Source: Thalassocella blandensis
GTDB lineage: Bacteria; Pseudomonadota; Gammaproteobacteria; Pseudomonadales; Cellvibrionaceae
Direction: 5' to 3'
Assembly (NCBI GenBank): GCA_902141825.1
Contig: CABFPG010000010.1
Location: forward strand, 165,378 to 229,377
Length of the DNA: 64,000 nucleotides
Below the pieces are notes generated by a model. That model had not been told where the DNA came from, did not search any database, and saw only the letters and a list, made by a program, of their open reading frames with translations. Shown one piece after another: positions 28,900 through 39,199 of this stretch; within the stretch, counting starts at the first letter, position 1; the number at the start of each line of letters is the position of its first letter. Position numbers and translations under genes: made by a program.

Positions 28900-30468
28900 A
28901 TGACTTCAGAGAAATCCCCCGGGTTACTGCGTTCCAGCGTTATAGTGTCGGCCATGACGATGCTGTCGCGGGTTTTAGGTTTGGCTCGCGATGTGGTGTT
29001 CGCCCGTTACATAGGTGCAGAGGCGAATGCCGATGCCTTTTTTGTGGCTTTTAAAGTCCCCAATTTTTTGCGTCGTTTATTTGCTGAAGGGGCTTTTTCG
29101 CAAGCATTTGTACCAGTCTTGTCGGAATACCGGGCAAATGGCAGTCAAGCGGCTGTTCAGCATTTTATCGATCGAGTGGCTGGATGTCTGGGGGTGTCCC
29201 TGATTGTTTTGTGCTCCATTGTTGTTCTCGCTTCCCCTGTATTTACTGCTCTGGTTGGTTTTGGGTTTTATCTGCATGATCCAGCAAAATTCTGGCTGAC
29301 GTCAGATTTATTGCGGATCACTTTCCCTTATCTGTTTCTGATTTCTCTGACTGGTTTTGCCGGTGCAATTTTAAATAGCTACGATCGGTTTGCCATACCG
29401 GCAATAACACCGGTGTTTCTTAATATCTCTCTGATTTTTGCTGCGGCTATTGCTTCTAGTTGGTTTTCGGAGCCTGCCATGGCGCTCGCATGGGGGGTGA
29501 TTATTGCGGGATCGATTCAGCTGCTTTTCCAGGTGCCTTTTTTGCTGCGACTAGGGTTACTTCCGCACCCGAAAGTAGACTGGCAGGACGAATCGGTTCG
29601 AAAAGTATTGCGTTTGATGGCGCCAGCAATGTTTGGTGTGTCTGTTAGCCAGATCAATTTATTGTTCGATACTATTCTTGCCTCCTTATTGCCCACGGGC
29701 AGTGTTTCCTGGCTTTATTTCTCGGATCGCCTGGTAGAGTTGCCTCTGGGCGTATTCGGAGTAGGGATTGCAACGGTGGTGCTGCCAAACCTTTCTCGAG
29801 ATTTTGCCAAAGGGGCTGAACGGTTTAGTCAAACGCTGGATTGGGCGATGCGCATGGTGCTGTTAATTGCTCTACCCGCCACGGCTGCACTGATCTTTTT
29901 GGCCGATCCTATTTTGTATACCTTGTTTCAATATGGAAAAACTACAACGTCCGATGTGTTGATGTCTGGCATGAGCTTAAAGGCATATGCGATTGGCCTG
30001 AGCGCGTTTATGTTGATTAAGATTCTCGCGAGTGGTTTTTTCTCTCGGCAGGATACGCGTACCCCGGTAAAAATTGGCATTATCGCCATGGTGGCCAACA
30101 TGGTACTGAATGTTGTGTTTGTGTTGCCATTCTATTTCTGGTTTCAGGCGGGGCATGTGGGGTTGGCACTCGCCACGTCGATGTCTGCGTTTTTGAATGC
30201 CGCTCTGTTGTTTCGAGGTCTCCGGCAATGCGGGGCCTACACCCCCCTGGCAGGCTGGGCTGTGTTTATTGGGCGAATTGGTGTATCAATCACTGTCATG
30301 TTAATCGGGATGTGGGTGCTGCAAACGCAGCTCAAGCCTTTTGCTGAGTTAACCTGGCTGGTACGCTGTTTCCAGCTGGCTGGGTTGGTTGTAATCGGAG
30401 GTCTTGGTTTTTTGCTGAGTCTGGTGTTGCTGGGCTTTCGTTTGCGCGATCTGCGTTTATCCCATTAG
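28900..30468 (+). CDS. murJ: Lipid II flippase MurJ
   Basis: Inner-membrane MOP-superfamily transporter that flips lipid II for peptidoglycan synthesis. The 522-residue protein has about 14 hydrophobic segments. The conserved N-terminal stretch includes SRVLGLARDVVFARYIGA and ADAFFVAFKVPNFLRRLFAEGAFSQ, with the arginines and acidic residue known to matter in MurJ. The frame is open to a TTG at 28849, but the ATG at 28900 starts where homologues do. The preceding 290 bases are divergent from the OmpA-like gene. The murJ-ribF-ileS order is classical. Confidence 0.96.
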   Translation: MTSEKSPGLLRSSVIVSAMTMLSRVLGLARDVVFARYIGAEANADAFFVAFKVPNFLRRLFAEGAFSQAFVPVLSEYRANGSQAAVQHFIDRVAGCLGVSLIVLCSIVVLASPVFTALVGFGFYLHDPAKFWLTSDLLRITFPYLFLISLTGFAGAILNSYDRFAIPAITPVFLNISLIFAAAIASSWFSEPAMALAWGVIIAGSIQLLFQVPFLLRLGLLPHPKVDWQDESVRKVLRLMAPAMFGVSVSQINLLFDTILASLLPTGSVSWLYFSDRLVELPLGVFGVGIATVVLPNLSRDFAKGAERFSQTLDWAMRMVLLIALPATAALIFLADPILYTLFQYGKTTTSDVLMSGMSLKAYAIGLSAFMLIKILASGFFSRQDTRTPVKIGIIAMVANMVLNVVFVLPFYFWFQAGHVGLALATSMSAFLNAALLFRGLRQCGAYTPLAGWAVFIGRIGVSITVMLIGMWVLQTQLKPFAELTWLVRCFQLAGLVVIGGLGFLLSLVLLGFRLRDLRLSH

Positions 30469-30816
30469 TCAGTGCGGAGTGAAAATGACGTGACGGTTAA
30501 AATTTGATCGCTTGATGGCGAGGAAGTGTGAGGGCGAAGAGATGTAAGGGCATAGAAATGCGGGGGCATAGAGTTGTAGCGTTTCTGGCTCCATTTGAGT
30601 GGGGGTGCGGCTGTCGTTCACTTGCTATTATGTGTCAAAAAATCATCTTTGGTCCCTCCGCGCCAGGCGCAATCGGCTTTTTCAAGGGCCTTTGTTCGCG
30701 TTAATCTCCGTGGTCTGGTTAAAAATAACAAAAATGCCCATGCTCAACGCATACATATTGATGATCCGGGGCTTGGCCTGCGGTATACTCCGGGCTTTTC
30801 TTTTTGCTGAGCAATA
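30469..30816. other. Intergenic region between murJ and ribF
   Basis: This 348-base gap lacks rpsT, which often neighbours murJ, and has no credible gene. GGGCATAGA recurs at about 30548-30575, and GCGCC-A-GGCGC forms a small perfect stem near 30660. A TATACT at 30784-30789, 28 bases before ribF, could be a -10 box, but the nearest -35-like TTGATG is 20 bases away, too far for a standard promoter. Confidence 0.4.
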
Positions 30817-31779
30817 ATGAGTAGTGAATTTATCCACGGTTTGTCCCAGTTGGTGCCACGTCACCGAGAGTGTGTTGCGACCATAGGGTCTTTCGATGGT
30901 GTTCATTTGGGGCATTTGTCGGTGTTAAAGCAGGTGATCGCCAGCGCTAAAGAGCTGCGCTTGCCATCGGTTGCCATCGTATTTGAGCCTCAGCCCAATG
31001 AATTTTTCGCCAAAAAGGCTGCTCCGGCCCGTTTAATGCGACTGCGAGAAAAGGTCTCCGCGCTATTTGCTGCTGGAATTGACCGCGTGTTATGTTTAAA
31101 GTTTGATCAGGCTCTTCGCAGTTTGACGGCGCAGCAGTATATTCGGCAAGTGTTGGTAGACGGGTTGCGTGTTCGTCACCTGGTCATTGGAGACGATTTT
31201 CGATTCGGTTGCGACCGTTCGGGTGATTTTGCCTTACTGGTTGAAGCCGGAAAGAAATATGGGTTTAGAGTCAGTGATACTCAGACCCTTGTGGACCAAA
31301 GTATACGTGTGAGCAGTACTCGGATTCGCGAGTTATTGGAGCAGGATCAACTGCTGCAGGCTGAAAGCTTACTTGGCAAGCCGTATAGCGTGACTGGCCG
31401 AGTGTTCTATGGCCGTCAATTGGGAAGCAGTATTGGTTTTCCAACGGCGAACATAGGTTTAGGGCGATTTCATTCGCCAGTATCAGGGGTTTATGCGGTA
31501 TTGATACACACATTGCCTCGTGATTCTGGGCAATCCAGTGCCTCAACTGTGCAATACCATGGCGTGGCGAATGTTGGTGTTCGCCCCACTGTTAGCGGCG
31601 ATAAGAAGACCTTGCTGGAAGTGCATTTGTTTGACTTTAACGGCAATCTGTATGGCCAGTGTCTCCAAGTGACTTTTAAGCACAAAATTCGCAATGAAGA
31701 ACGTTTCCCGAATGTAGAAGCGTTAACGCAGCAAATACAAAATGATGCGCAGGCTGCCAGACAGTTTTTCCAGACCTAG
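30817..31779 (+). CDS. ribF: Bifunctional riboflavin kinase / FAD synthetase
   Basis: Phosphorylates riboflavin to FMN and adenylylates FMN to FAD in the cytoplasm. The 320-residue protein shows the nucleotidyltransferase motif GSFDGVHLGH (about residues 24-33) and the STRIRELL segment of the FAD synthetase domain. The C-terminal kinase domain has GRVFYGRQLGSSIGFPTANIG. Length is usual. A GTGCT/AGCAC mini-hairpin lies just after the stop. It stands between murJ and ileS as in other gammaproteobacteria. Confidence 0.96.
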   Translation: MSSEFIHGLSQLVPRHRECVATIGSFDGVHLGHLSVLKQVIASAKELRLPSVAIVFEPQPNEFFAKKAAPARLMRLREKVSALFAAGIDRVLCLKFDQALRSLTAQQYIRQVLVDGLRVRHLVIGDDFRFGCDRSGDFALLVEAGKKYGFRVSDTQTLVDQSIRVSSTRIRELLEQDQLLQAESLLGKPYSVTGRVFYGRQLGSSIGFPTANIGLGRFHSPVSGVYAVLIHTLPRDSGQSSASTVQYHGVANVGVRPTVSGDKKTLLEVHLFDFNGNLYGQCLQVTFKHKIRNEERFPNVEALTQQIQNDAQAARQFFQT

Positions 31780-31901
31780 TGTTTTAGTGCTAAAGCACCG
31801 GGGCAAAAAATATGGGGAATCTACCTGTGTTTTTAGAAGTTTTGTAAATGAAATAAGATAATTTTTACCCACACAATTTTATCAATTAACTAAGTACTTT
31901 T

Positions 31902-34700
31902 ATGACCGACTATAAAGCAACACTTAATCTACCTTTCACCAAGTTTGCAATGAAGGCAAATCTGGCGCAACGTGAACCACAAATGTTAAAACGTTGGCAG
32001 AGTGAAAATATTTATGACGAAGTGAGAAAAGCTCGCGAAGGTTGTGAAAAGTTTATATTGCATGACGGCCCTCCCTATGCCAACGGTAATATTCATTTGG
32101 GACATGCTATTAACCGCGTGTTAAAAGATATTATCGTGAAAGCTAAAACACTGAGTGGCTTTGATGCGCCTTTCGTTCCAGGGTGGGATTGTCATGGTTT
32201 GCCAATTGAGCACAATGTTGAGAAAAAAATTGGTAAGGCCGGCGTTAAGGTGGATCACAAAACTTTCCGCAATAAGTGCCGAGAGTATGCCACTAAACAA
32301 GTTGAAGGTCAGAAGAAAGACTTTATCCGTTTGGGCGGTTTAGCTGATTGGGATAATCCTTATCTAACCATGAATTTTCAATTTGAAGCAGACATTATTC
32401 GTGCGCTTGGGAAAATTGTGGACAACGGGCATCTGTATAAGGGCTTTAAACCTGTTTACTGGAGCGTTGTGGGGGGATCTGCATTAGCCGAAGCTGAGGT
32501 GGAGTACAAAGACAAAGAGTCTTTTTCCATCGATGTAAAGTTTTCTGTCGCTGACGAGTCTGAACTTGAGTCTCGCGTAGGTACGTTGCCCGGAGCTGGC
32601 CCCGTCGCTATCGTGATCTGGACAACGACACCCTGGACGTTGCCGTCCAATCAGGCTGTGAGTGTGCATCCTGAACTGGATTACAGTTTGGTCCAGGCTG
32701 GTGAGGAGCGATTCATTATTGCAACCGCATTGCTGGAGAGTTTCGCTAAGCGTGCGGAGTTGACTGATGTTGTTAGTTTGCAGGAATTTAAAGGTCAGGT
32801 GCTGGAAAAGTTAATGCTGCAGCATCCTTTTTACAGTAAAACCGTACCTGTAATTCTTGGTGATCATGTAACGACAGACGCGGGTACCGGATGTGTTCAT
32901 ACTGCACCGGATCACGGCATGGAAGACTTCGTTGTTGGCAACAAATATGGTTTGGAAACCCTGAATTTTGTCGACGCAAATGGTGTTTACAGTGATGACG
33001 TTGAAATATTCGCTGGTGAGCATGTATATAAAGTTGACGAGAAAGTGATTGCCTTGCTGGAAGAAAAAGGCAAGCTTGTGCATCAGGAAAAATTTGTTCA
33101 CAGCTTCCCACATTGTTGGCGAACAAAAACGCCGTTGATTTATCGTGCGACACCGCAGTGGTTTATCAGTATGAACCAGAATGGTTTACTCGATGGGGTA
33201 AAAGACGCTGTTGAAGATGTGCAATGGATTCCAGGCTGGGGTAAGTCGCGAATCGACAGTATGCTGGAAAGCAGTCCAGATTGGTGTATCTCCCGTCAAC
33301 GAACCTGGGGAGTTCCAATTGCGCTGGTGGTTGATAAGCAAAATCAAGAGCTGCATCCCGAGACGCCGCGATTAATTGAAGAAGTCGCGAAACGCGTTGA
33401 GCAGGAAGGGATGGATGCCTGGTTTGATTTGGATTTGAAAGATCTAATCGGAGATGATGCCGATAACTATGTCAAAGTAACAGACACGCTGGATGTCTGG
33501 TTTGATTCTGGCGTAACACACTATGCTGTTGTTGAGCGACGCGAAGAGTTGCGCTATCCCGCTGATTTATATCTGGAAGGGTCAGACCAGCATCGTGGAT
33601 GGTTCCAGTCATCCATCAAAACGGCGATGGCAATAAACGCAAGCGCACCCTATAAACAGGTTCTGACGCATGGCTTTACTGTTGATGCAGAAGGCAAAAA
33701 AATGTCTAAATCGCAAGGCAACACTATTGCGCCAGATAAAATCATCAATGATCTGGGGGCAGATGTTTTACGCCTCTGGGTGGCGGCGACAGATTATTCC
33801 GCAGATATTACCGTTGCGGATGAAAGTTTTAAGCGTATGGCCGATTCGTATCGTCGTATTCGTAATACTGTGCGTTTCTTTTTATCCAATCTGGAAGGTT
33901 TTGACCCCGCGGTCAACCAGGTACCAAATGAACAATTGCTTGCGCTGGATAAATGGGCGATTCAGAGAGCTGCAGAGTTGCAGCAGGAAATCATCAAGGC
34001 TTACGATTCCTATCAATTCCACCATATTTATCAAAAGTTACATAACTTTTGCGTAGTGGATATGGGCGGCTTTTACCTGGATATCATTAAAGATCGGCAG
34101 TACACCACGCAAAGCGACAGCTTGCCGCGTCGTTCAGCTCAAACCGCACTATTTCATATTGTTAACGCGTTTGTTCGTTGGATCGCACCTATACTTTCAT
34201 TTACAGCGGATGAGATCTGGGCGGAGATCCCCGGGAATTCTCAGGGCATTATCTTTTCACAGCACTGGTGGGACATGCCTGAACTGACAATGGGTGATAA
34301 GGATGATGCTTACTGGAAAACCATTGCGAAAGTAAAAATTGCAGTCAATAAAGTCATCGAAGGGAAGCGAGCTACTGACGGTATTGGTAAATCACTTGAA
34401 GGGGAAGTGTACTTGCAATGCGACGGTGAATTGAGCCAACAGCTTGAAGCTTTGAAAGACGAACTACGGTTTGTGCTGATCTCATCTTACGCCAATATTA
34501 ACGTGGCTAAAGAGGGCTTGCAGTATGAGCAGACGGAAGTGGAGGGCTTGAAAGTAGCTGTGGTGAAATCTGACAATGCGAAATGCGTTCGCTGTTGGCA
34601 TCACCGTGAAGATATTGGTCAATCACAGGAACACCCTGAGCTGTGTGGTCGATGCGTAGAAAATGTCGCAGGTACAGGAGAAACTCGTGAGTTTGCATAA
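31902..34700 (+). CDS. ileS: Isoleucyl-tRNA synthetase
   Basis: Class I aminoacyl-tRNA synthetase that charges tRNA-Ile, with an editing domain against valine. The 932-residue protein has the HIGH-type motif HLGH in [11 protein letters not shown] (about residue 67), the CP1 editing insert, KMSKS in [11 protein letters not shown] (about residue 602), and a C-terminal zinc finger with CVRC and CGRC pairs. It is the bacterial type, similar in length to the 938-residue E. coli enzyme. Its end overlaps the start of lspA. Confidence 0.98.
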   Translation: MTDYKATLNLPFTKFAMKANLAQREPQMLKRWQSENIYDEVRKAREGCEKFILHDGPPYANGNIHLGHAINRVLKDIIVKAKTLSGFDAPFVPGWDCHGLPIEHNVEKKIGKAGVKVDHKTFRNKCREYATKQVEGQKKDFIRLGGLADWDNPYLTMNFQFEADIIRALGKIVDNGHLYKGFKPVYWSVVGGSALAEAEVEYKDKESFSIDVKFSVADESELESRVGTLPGAGPVAIVIWTTTPWTLPSNQAVSVHPELDYSLVQAGEERFIIATALLESFAKRAELTDVVSLQEFKGQVLEKLMLQHPFYSKTVPVILGDHVTTDAGTGCVHTAPDHGMEDFVVGNKYGLETLNFVDANGVYSDDVEIFAGEHVYKVDEKVIALLEEKGKLVHQEKFVHSFPHCWRTKTPLIYRATPQWFISMNQNGLLDGVKDAVEDVQWIPGWGKSRIDSMLESSPDWCISRQRTWGVPIALVVDKQNQELHPETPRLIEEVAKRVEQEGMDAWFDLDLKDLIGDDADNYVKVTDTLDVWFDSGVTHYAVVERREELRYPADLYLEGSDQHRGWFQSSIKTAMAINASAPYKQVLTHGFTVDAEGKKMSKSQGNTIAPDKIINDLGADVLRLWVAATDYSADITVADESFKRMADSYRRIRNTVRFFLSNLEGFDPAVNQVPNEQLLALDKWAIQRAAELQQEIIKAYDSYQFHHIYQKLHNFCVVDMGGFYLDIIKDRQYTTQSDSLPRRSAQTALFHIVNAFVRWIAPILSFTADEIWAEIPGNSQGIIFSQHWWDMPELTMGDKDDAYWKTIAKVKIAVNKVIEGKRATDGIGKSLEGEVYLQCDGELSQQLEALKDELRFVLISSYANINVAKEGLQYEQTEVEGLKVAVVKSDNAKCVRCWHHREDIGQSQEHPELCGRCVENVAGTGETREFA

Positions 34701-35208
34701 ATCGCCATTATTTCATCCCTGGGCTGGCTATGCGGTGGCAGCCATTGTTTTGATTGCAGATCTGTTAACAAAAAGCTGGGTGAGCGCCAGCTTGGATTTA
34801 CATGATCGCGTTGAAGTGATCCCCTTTTTTGATATTACGTTACGGCATAATTATGGTGCAGCCTTCAGTTTTCTCGCGGACCAGGCGGGATGGCAGGTGT
34901 GGTTTTTTGGCATATTAGCTGCAGCCGTGAGCATTGGGTTAACGGTTTGGATTTATAAGCTGCCAAAGCGTAAAGTGCTGGAAATGTTGGGCTTGAGCCT
35001 GGTATTGGGCGGTGCGCTTGGCAATTTGTATGATCGCGTGACATTAGGCTACGTGGTCGACTTTCTTCTAGTTTATTACAATCAGTACCAGTTCCCTGCA
35101 TTTAATGTGGCTGACTCCGCCATTAGCGTTGGCGCTGCATTGCTGATATTGGATTTTTTCCTGGAGTCACGCCGAAATAATCATAGCGAAAAGCAAGCGA
35201 TAAACTAA
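34687..35208 (+). CDS. lspA: Lipoprotein signal peptidase (signal peptidase II)
   Basis: Cleaves signal peptides from diacylglyceryl-modified prolipoproteins in the inner membrane. Four membrane helices are visible. The catalytic Asp pair lies in GNLYDRV and NVADSAI, with the [10 protein letters not shown] segment before them. I choose the GTG at 34687, seven bases after an AGGAG. This gives 173 residues and a 14-base overlap with ileS. An in-frame ATG at 34663 would add eight residues but lacks a ribosome site. Coupling with ileS is classical. Confidence 0.95.
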   Translation: MSLHKSPLFHPWAGYAVAAIVLIADLLTKSWVSASLDLHDRVEVIPFFDITLRHNYGAAFSFLADQAGWQVWFFGILAAAVSIGLTVWIYKLPKRKVLEMLGLSLVLGGALGNLYDRVTLGYVVDFLLVYYNQYQFPAFNVADSAISVGAALLILDFFLESRRNNHSEKQAIN

Positions 35209-35221
35209 GGTTGGAATAACT

Positions 35222-35671
35222 ATGAGTGATTTAACCATAGGGCAAGGTACCGAAGTTACCATGCATTTTGCATTGTTGTTTGAAGATGGCGAAGTGGTTG
35301 ACAGCAATTTTGAAACTGAACCTGCAACGTTCACTGTAGGAGATGGCAGACTGCTGCCTGGCTTTGAATCCACATTGTATGGCTTGAAAGCGGGCGATGA
35401 AAAAGAAATTACCATTCCCCCTGAACGAGGATTCGGGCATCGTAACGACAACAATATTCAAACCATGCGCCGTCATCAATTTGAAGATTCCATTGAATTA
35501 GCTGAAGGCTTGGTTGTCTCCTTTAAAGACGCTGCAGGTGCAGAGTTACCTGGTGTGATCATGTCTTTTGATGATGACGAAGTGACAGTTGATTTCAATC
35601 ATCCACTTTCAGGCAAAACCATTATATTTCACGTCGAAATCATTTCCGTGAAACCTACTGTGACACATTAA
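35222..35671 (+). CDS. fkpB: FKBP-type peptidyl-prolyl isomerase FkpB
   Basis: Small SlpA-type FKBP: a prolyl isomerase and chaperone of the cytoplasm. The 149-residue protein has the N-terminal FKBP strand set (VTMHFALLFEDGEVVDSN), the LLPGFESTLYGLKAGDEKEI segment, and an insert-in-flap domain with FGHRNDNNIQ and the closing LSGKTIIFHVEI. Length and layout match E. coli FkpB. It stands between lspA and ispH, its conserved position. Confidence 0.96.
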   Translation: MSDLTIGQGTEVTMHFALLFEDGEVVDSNFETEPATFTVGDGRLLPGFESTLYGLKAGDEKEITIPPERGFGHRNDNNIQTMRRHQFEDSIELAEGLVVSFKDAAGAELPGVIMSFDDDEVTVDFNHPLSGKTIIFHVEIISVKPTVTH

Positions 35672-35693
35672 ATCAGTTATTTGAGACATTCTT

Positions 35694-36629
35694 ATGCAAA
35701 TTAAACTTGCCAACCCTAGAGGCTTTTGCGCTGGGGTTGATCGCGCCATTGATATTGTAAATCGTGCTCTGGATGTATTCGGTGCCCCAATATATGTGCG
35801 CCATGAGGTTGTTCACAATAAGTTTGTGGTGGAGTCGTTAAAAGAACGAGGTGCAATATTTGTCGATGAGCTTGAGGATGTTCCTGATGATGTCATTGTT
35901 ATTTTCAGTGCTCACGGTGTATCTCAAGCCGTGCGAAAAGAAGCCGCGAATAGAGGGCTGAAAGTTTTTGATGCAACATGTCCATTGGTCACCAAGGTGC
36001 ATATGGAAGTTGCGCAGTACAGTAATAAAGGAATGGAGTGTATTTTAATCGGTCATCAGGGGCACCCTGAGGTAGAGGGGACGATGGGGCAATATGACCG
36101 ACGTAATGGTGGTGATATTTATCTGGTCGAAGACGAAGAGGATGTAGCCAGTCTTGTTGTAAGAGATCCTGATCACTTGGCTTACGTAACACAAACTACT
36201 TTATCTATGGATGATACTGCTCGTGTGATCGATTCCCTAAAGCAGAAATACCCGAATATTAGCGGACCTCGAAAGGATGATATTTGCTATGCAACGCAAA
36301 ACAGACAGGATGCGGTTAAACAGCTCGCGTTAGAGTGTGGGTTAGTGTTAGTGGTAGGCTCCCCTAACAGTTCTAACTCGAATCGGCTGCGTGAATTGGC
36401 TGAACGATGTGGTGCAAAGGCTTTTCTGGTGGATGGAGCCCACGATTTGGACCAAAGCTGGTTCAACGGTGTCAGCTCTGTCGGAATTACGGCCGGTGCT
36501 TCAGCACCTGAAGTGCTTGTCGAAGAAATTATTCGTGGTTTGCGAGAGCTGGGGGCTAACTCACCAGAGGAGATTGCTGGACGAGAGGAAAATATCAGTT
36601 TTTCATTGCCTAAAGAATTACGCATATAA
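35694..36629 (+). CDS. ispH: 4-hydroxy-3-methylbut-2-enyl diphosphate reductase IspH
   Basis: Last enzyme of the MEP pathway; makes IPP and DMAPP with an oxygen-sensitive iron-sulfur cluster. All three cluster cysteines are seen: [11 protein letters not shown] (Cys12), DATCPLVTK (about 96) and [11 protein letters not shown] (about 197). The TxxTSLD-type region reads [10 protein letters not shown], and SSNSNRL is present. The 311-residue length is typical. It closes the ileS-lspA-fkpB-ispH set. The dxr fragment at the left edge belongs to the same pathway. Confidence 0.97.
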   Translation: MQIKLANPRGFCAGVDRAIDIVNRALDVFGAPIYVRHEVVHNKFVVESLKERGAIFVDELEDVPDDVIVIFSAHGVSQAVRKEAANRGLKVFDATCPLVTKVHMEVAQYSNKGMECILIGHQGHPEVEGTMGQYDRRNGGDIYLVEDEEDVASLVVRDPDHLAYVTQTTLSMDDTARVIDSLKQKYPNISGPRKDDICYATQNRQDAVKQLALECGLVLVVGSPNSSNSNRLRELAERCGAKAFLVDGAHDLDQSWFNGVSSVGITAGASAPEVLVEEIIRGLRELGANSPEEIAGREENISFSLPKELRI

Positions 36630-36680
36630 ACGAATGGTTTAAGACTGTAAGCATCGCATCAAGTTTAATGGCTTTTTGTG

Positions 36681-36731
36681 TGTGGTGTTCCACAAATTAC
36701 ACTGAGGAATACGTATTCCTCAGTGTAATTT
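36681..36731. repeat. Perfect 38-bp palindrome next to a small hairpin, downstream of ispH
   Basis: At 36694-36731 two 19-base arms meet with no spacer; the left arm is AAATTACACTGAGGAATAC and the right arm is its exact complement. A 5-bp hairpin TGTGG-TGTT-CCACA (36681-36694) abuts it. The element may end ispH transcription, but only a weak ATTTAT tract follows. The remaining sequence to 36992 holds a candidate sigma54 promoter and no gene. Confidence 0.9.
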
Positions 36732-36860
36732 ATACAAGGCTTATTCCTTTAAGTAATAATATATCTACTTTAGTGCAAGTAAAGTTTTCAAAATTAGTGT
36801 TTTAGAAACTTTTTGTGCTAAGTGTTATGGATTTTTAAGTTTCAGGGAATAACTCGTGAA

Positions 36861-36877
36861 TTGGTTCTCAATTTGCT
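36861..36877 (+). promoter_or_regulatory. Candidate sigma54 promoter of the minor pilin operon
   Basis: TTGG at -24 and TTGCT at -12 are spaced so that GG (36863-36864) and GC (36875-36876) are separated by exactly 10 bases, the invariant sigma54 spacing. The TGGCAC half is degenerate (TGGTTC). It is about 115 bases before the fimU start. The sigma54 activator PilR is encoded 10 kb downstream. A GCTGAT/ATCAGC stem (36939-36959) lies in the leader. Confidence 0.4.
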
Positions 36878-36992
36878 CATTTTGTCGCCCGTCTATCGTG
36901 TTTAGTTACCGGTTATCCATTTAATATGAAATTTTGTTTAGCTGATTGTTAATATCAGCGAACTTAAATGGATCCCCACGCAATTAATAGAT

Positions 36993-37619
36993 ATGAAAAA
37001 CTCAAACACATCTTCAGGATTTACCCTAATTGAATTGATAGTAGTGATAGCTATCATTGCTATTTTGATCAGTATTGCTGTTCCCAATATGTCGGACTCC
37101 TCTAAACGCAATGCAGTGAAAGCTGCGCAGCGCAACTTTTTAGGAGCGCTCCACTTTGCTCGAAACGAAGCCCTGTCGCGAGGTAAATTCATTAGCATTT
37201 GTCCGAGCGTTGATGGTCTTGTTTGTGAGCAAGCGACTTTTAATTGGTCACGTGGATTCTTGGTTTTTATTGATGATGGTGACGGAACCGGAACGGCTAA
37301 CGATGGCGTTTTAAACGGTTCGGAAGAAACATTACTGGTCCATCAAACAGAAAGAACTACGAATGTAACAATTAAAAATGTTACGGGGACTGCTCAAGAA
37401 TCTATTACTTGGAATTACCAAGGATTTGTGGCAGATGACTCGCGCGCGCTTGTGGTTATTTGTGATCGCGATAACTTGGTTAAGTATGCACGGGGTTTGA
37501 TGTTGGAAAGAACCGGGCGTGTTATGTCTTCGCAGGATAATGGAAGTGGTTTACACGAAAGTAAATTTATATCCGCCGACGGCAGTGGTGCAGTTACAGC
37601 CGACTTGGCTTGTGGGTAA
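36993..37619 (+). CDS. fimU: Minor pseudopilin FimU/GspH-like
   Basis: Type IV pilus minor pilin thought to form the priming complex at the pilus tip. The 208-residue protein has a short leader and a type III cleavage site SSGFTLIELIVVIAIIAIL, with Gly-Phe and Glu5 intact, followed by the N-terminal hydrophobic helix. The globular domain is of the GspH/FimT type (HFARNEALSRG) and includes the acidic glycine-rich FIDDGDGTG loop. It heads the fimU-pilV-pilW-pilX-pilY1-pilE run, the order known from Pseudomonas aeruginosa. Confidence 0.88.
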   Translation: MKNSNTSSGFTLIELIVVIAIIAILISIAVPNMSDSSKRNAVKAAQRNFLGALHFARNEALSRGKFISICPSVDGLVCEQATFNWSRGFLVFIDDGDGTGTANDGVLNGSEETLLVHQTERTTNVTIKNVTGTAQESITWNYQGFVADDSRALVVICDRDNLVKYARGLMLERTGRVMSSQDNGSGLHESKFISADGSGAVTADLACG

Positions 37620-37630
37620 GAGGAAAAAGT

Positions 37631-38104
37631 ATGAAAAATATTCAGACACAAATCGGGTCTTCTTTAATCGAGGTAATGGTTGCGTTACTGGTGACTGCAG
37701 TTGGCTTACTCGGGGTCTTAACCATGCACACTAAAGCCTTAAAGCTTAATCAAAATGCGCATCTATATTCTCAGGCCACAATACTGGCTAACGATATTAT
37801 GGAAGCCATCAAAACGACCCCTGATGCCGTTGCGAGTTACAGCTTGGTAAAAACGGGGACTGCACCAGCCAGCCCTGGCTGCACTACCTCTTGTACGCCA
37901 GAGCAAATGGCGCAAATGAATTTAAATCACTGGGTTACGAACATTTCTGACCTTTTACCTGGAGGCGAGGGTGCTATTGCCATTAACAGTACGACAAACG
38001 AAATATTGATCACAGTTGAATTTGAACTGGGGTACGAGAAAAATGAAGCCGGTGAAATGGTCCCGCTGGAAAAAGCCAATGTACAACTGAGAGCGGCGGG
38101 TTAA
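37631..38104 (+). CDS. pilV: Minor pilin PilV
   Basis: Minor type IV pilin of the initiation complex. The 157-residue product has a leader ending QIGSSLIEVMVALLVTAVGLLGVL, where Ser replaces Phe at +1 but Glu5 is kept, as in other PilV proteins. The conserved LLGVLTMHTKALKLNQNA follows. A frame extension to 37610 is possible, but the ATG at 37631 has an AAGAGGAAA site 12 bases after the fimU stop. It is followed by pilW three bases on. Confidence 0.9.
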   Translation: MKNIQTQIGSSLIEVMVALLVTAVGLLGVLTMHTKALKLNQNAHLYSQATILANDIMEAIKTTPDAVASYSLVKTGTAPASPGCTTSCTPEQMAQMNLNHWVTNISDLLPGGEGAIAINSTTNEILITVEFELGYEKNEAGEMVPLEKANVQLRAAG

Positions 38105-38107
38105 TTC

Positions 38108-39163
38108 ATGCCTACAAAAATACAAAATCTAACAACACAAACTGGTGTGACACTCATTGAAATCATGGTCTCCATGGTGATTTCACTGATTATTCTCAGC
38201 GGCATCGTGACGGTAGTAATGTCTACACATAACTCGTTTAAGACAGAAACAGAAGGCAGTTTTATTCAGGAAAATGCTCGCTATGCATTTGACATGATGG
38301 CTCGAGATGTTCGCTTGGCCGGAAATCTGGGGTGTGCGGATATTCTTTATACCAAAATTTCAAATGTTGTTGAAAATACTTATGACGGCATGCATTCAAC
38401 TCAATTTATTGAGGGGTATGAAGCTAGTCCGAATGCATCCGATTATCCCGATGCCATGAGTGATGCTATAAATTCAGATGCGATTATTGTCCGATTTGCT
38501 GATCCGGAAACTATTGTCACTACCAAGTCTTATGATAGTAGCACCAAGAGCTTTTCTTTCTTGTCGGGCAAAACGCATAAGTTTAGTGAGGGTGATCAGT
38601 TGGTTGTAGTGGACAGTACCTGTCGAAATGCCGGCTATTTTGAGAATACTTCCAATACGGATAGCATACTGGCGCACACTTCGGGTGGGAGTGGTAACTG
38701 TGGTAATACTTTATATTCTGACAGTATGAAAAACCTTAATTGTGACAAAACCTATCCAACAGGAAGTGTTAAGTCCTACTCGAATGGGTCAGAGGTAATG
38801 GAGTATAAAGTTCACGCATACTATATCGCTGAATCTAGTGTGTTAGATGGTGTTCCAGCGTTAAAGCGAAGAAGACTTTCAAAGTCTGGTCATTTTACTG
38901 AGGAACTGGCTCAGGGCGTGGAGAGTATGGAGATTCAGTACGGAATCGATAGCGATGATGACGGTAATGTGGATCATTTTGATAATGCAGATACTGTTGC
39001 TGACTGGACAAAAGTTATTGCTGCCAGATTGGAGCTGGTTTTCAGGTCTCAAACTGAAGTGTTTGCGGAAGCTCAGTCAGTTACGATTGGTGCTAAAACC
39101 TTCCCTAATGATCGATATTTGAGGCAGTTGGCTGCGGCCACTATCAAAATCAGAAATCGTTAA
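38108..39163 (+). CDS. pilW: Minor pilin PilW
   Basis: A 351-residue minor pilin, the largest of the priming set. The prepilin motif is TGVTLIEIMVSMVISLIIL with Gly-1 and Glu5. ENARYAFDMMARDVRLAGNLGC is the usual PilW signature. A DSDDDGNVD calcium-type loop occurs near residue 280, followed by ADWTKVIAARLELVFRS, also characteristic. Four or more cysteines in the globular part may form disulfides. It starts three bases after pilV, indicating coupled translation. Confidence 0.92.
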   Translation: MPTKIQNLTTQTGVTLIEIMVSMVISLIILSGIVTVVMSTHNSFKTETEGSFIQENARYAFDMMARDVRLAGNLGCADILYTKISNVVENTYDGMHSTQFIEGYEASPNASDYPDAMSDAINSDAIIVRFADPETIVTTKSYDSSTKSFSFLSGKTHKFSEGDQLVVVDSTCRNAGYFENTSNTDSILAHTSGGSGNCGNTLYSDSMKNLNCDKTYPTGSVKSYSNGSEVMEYKVHAYYIAESSVLDGVPALKRRRLSKSGHFTEELAQGVESMEIQYGIDSDDDGNVDHFDNADTVADWTKVIAARLELVFRSQTEVFAEAQSVTIGAKTFPNDRYLRQLAAATIKIRNR

Positions 39164-39199
39164 TCCTCAGCCGAAATACTATATTTGGGAAATTATTCA

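Noticed and set aside
30595..30817. Overlapping frames of 71-72 codons between murJ and ribF
   Set aside because: They overlap in two frames with low-complexity translations and no ribosome site; the region is probably non-coding.
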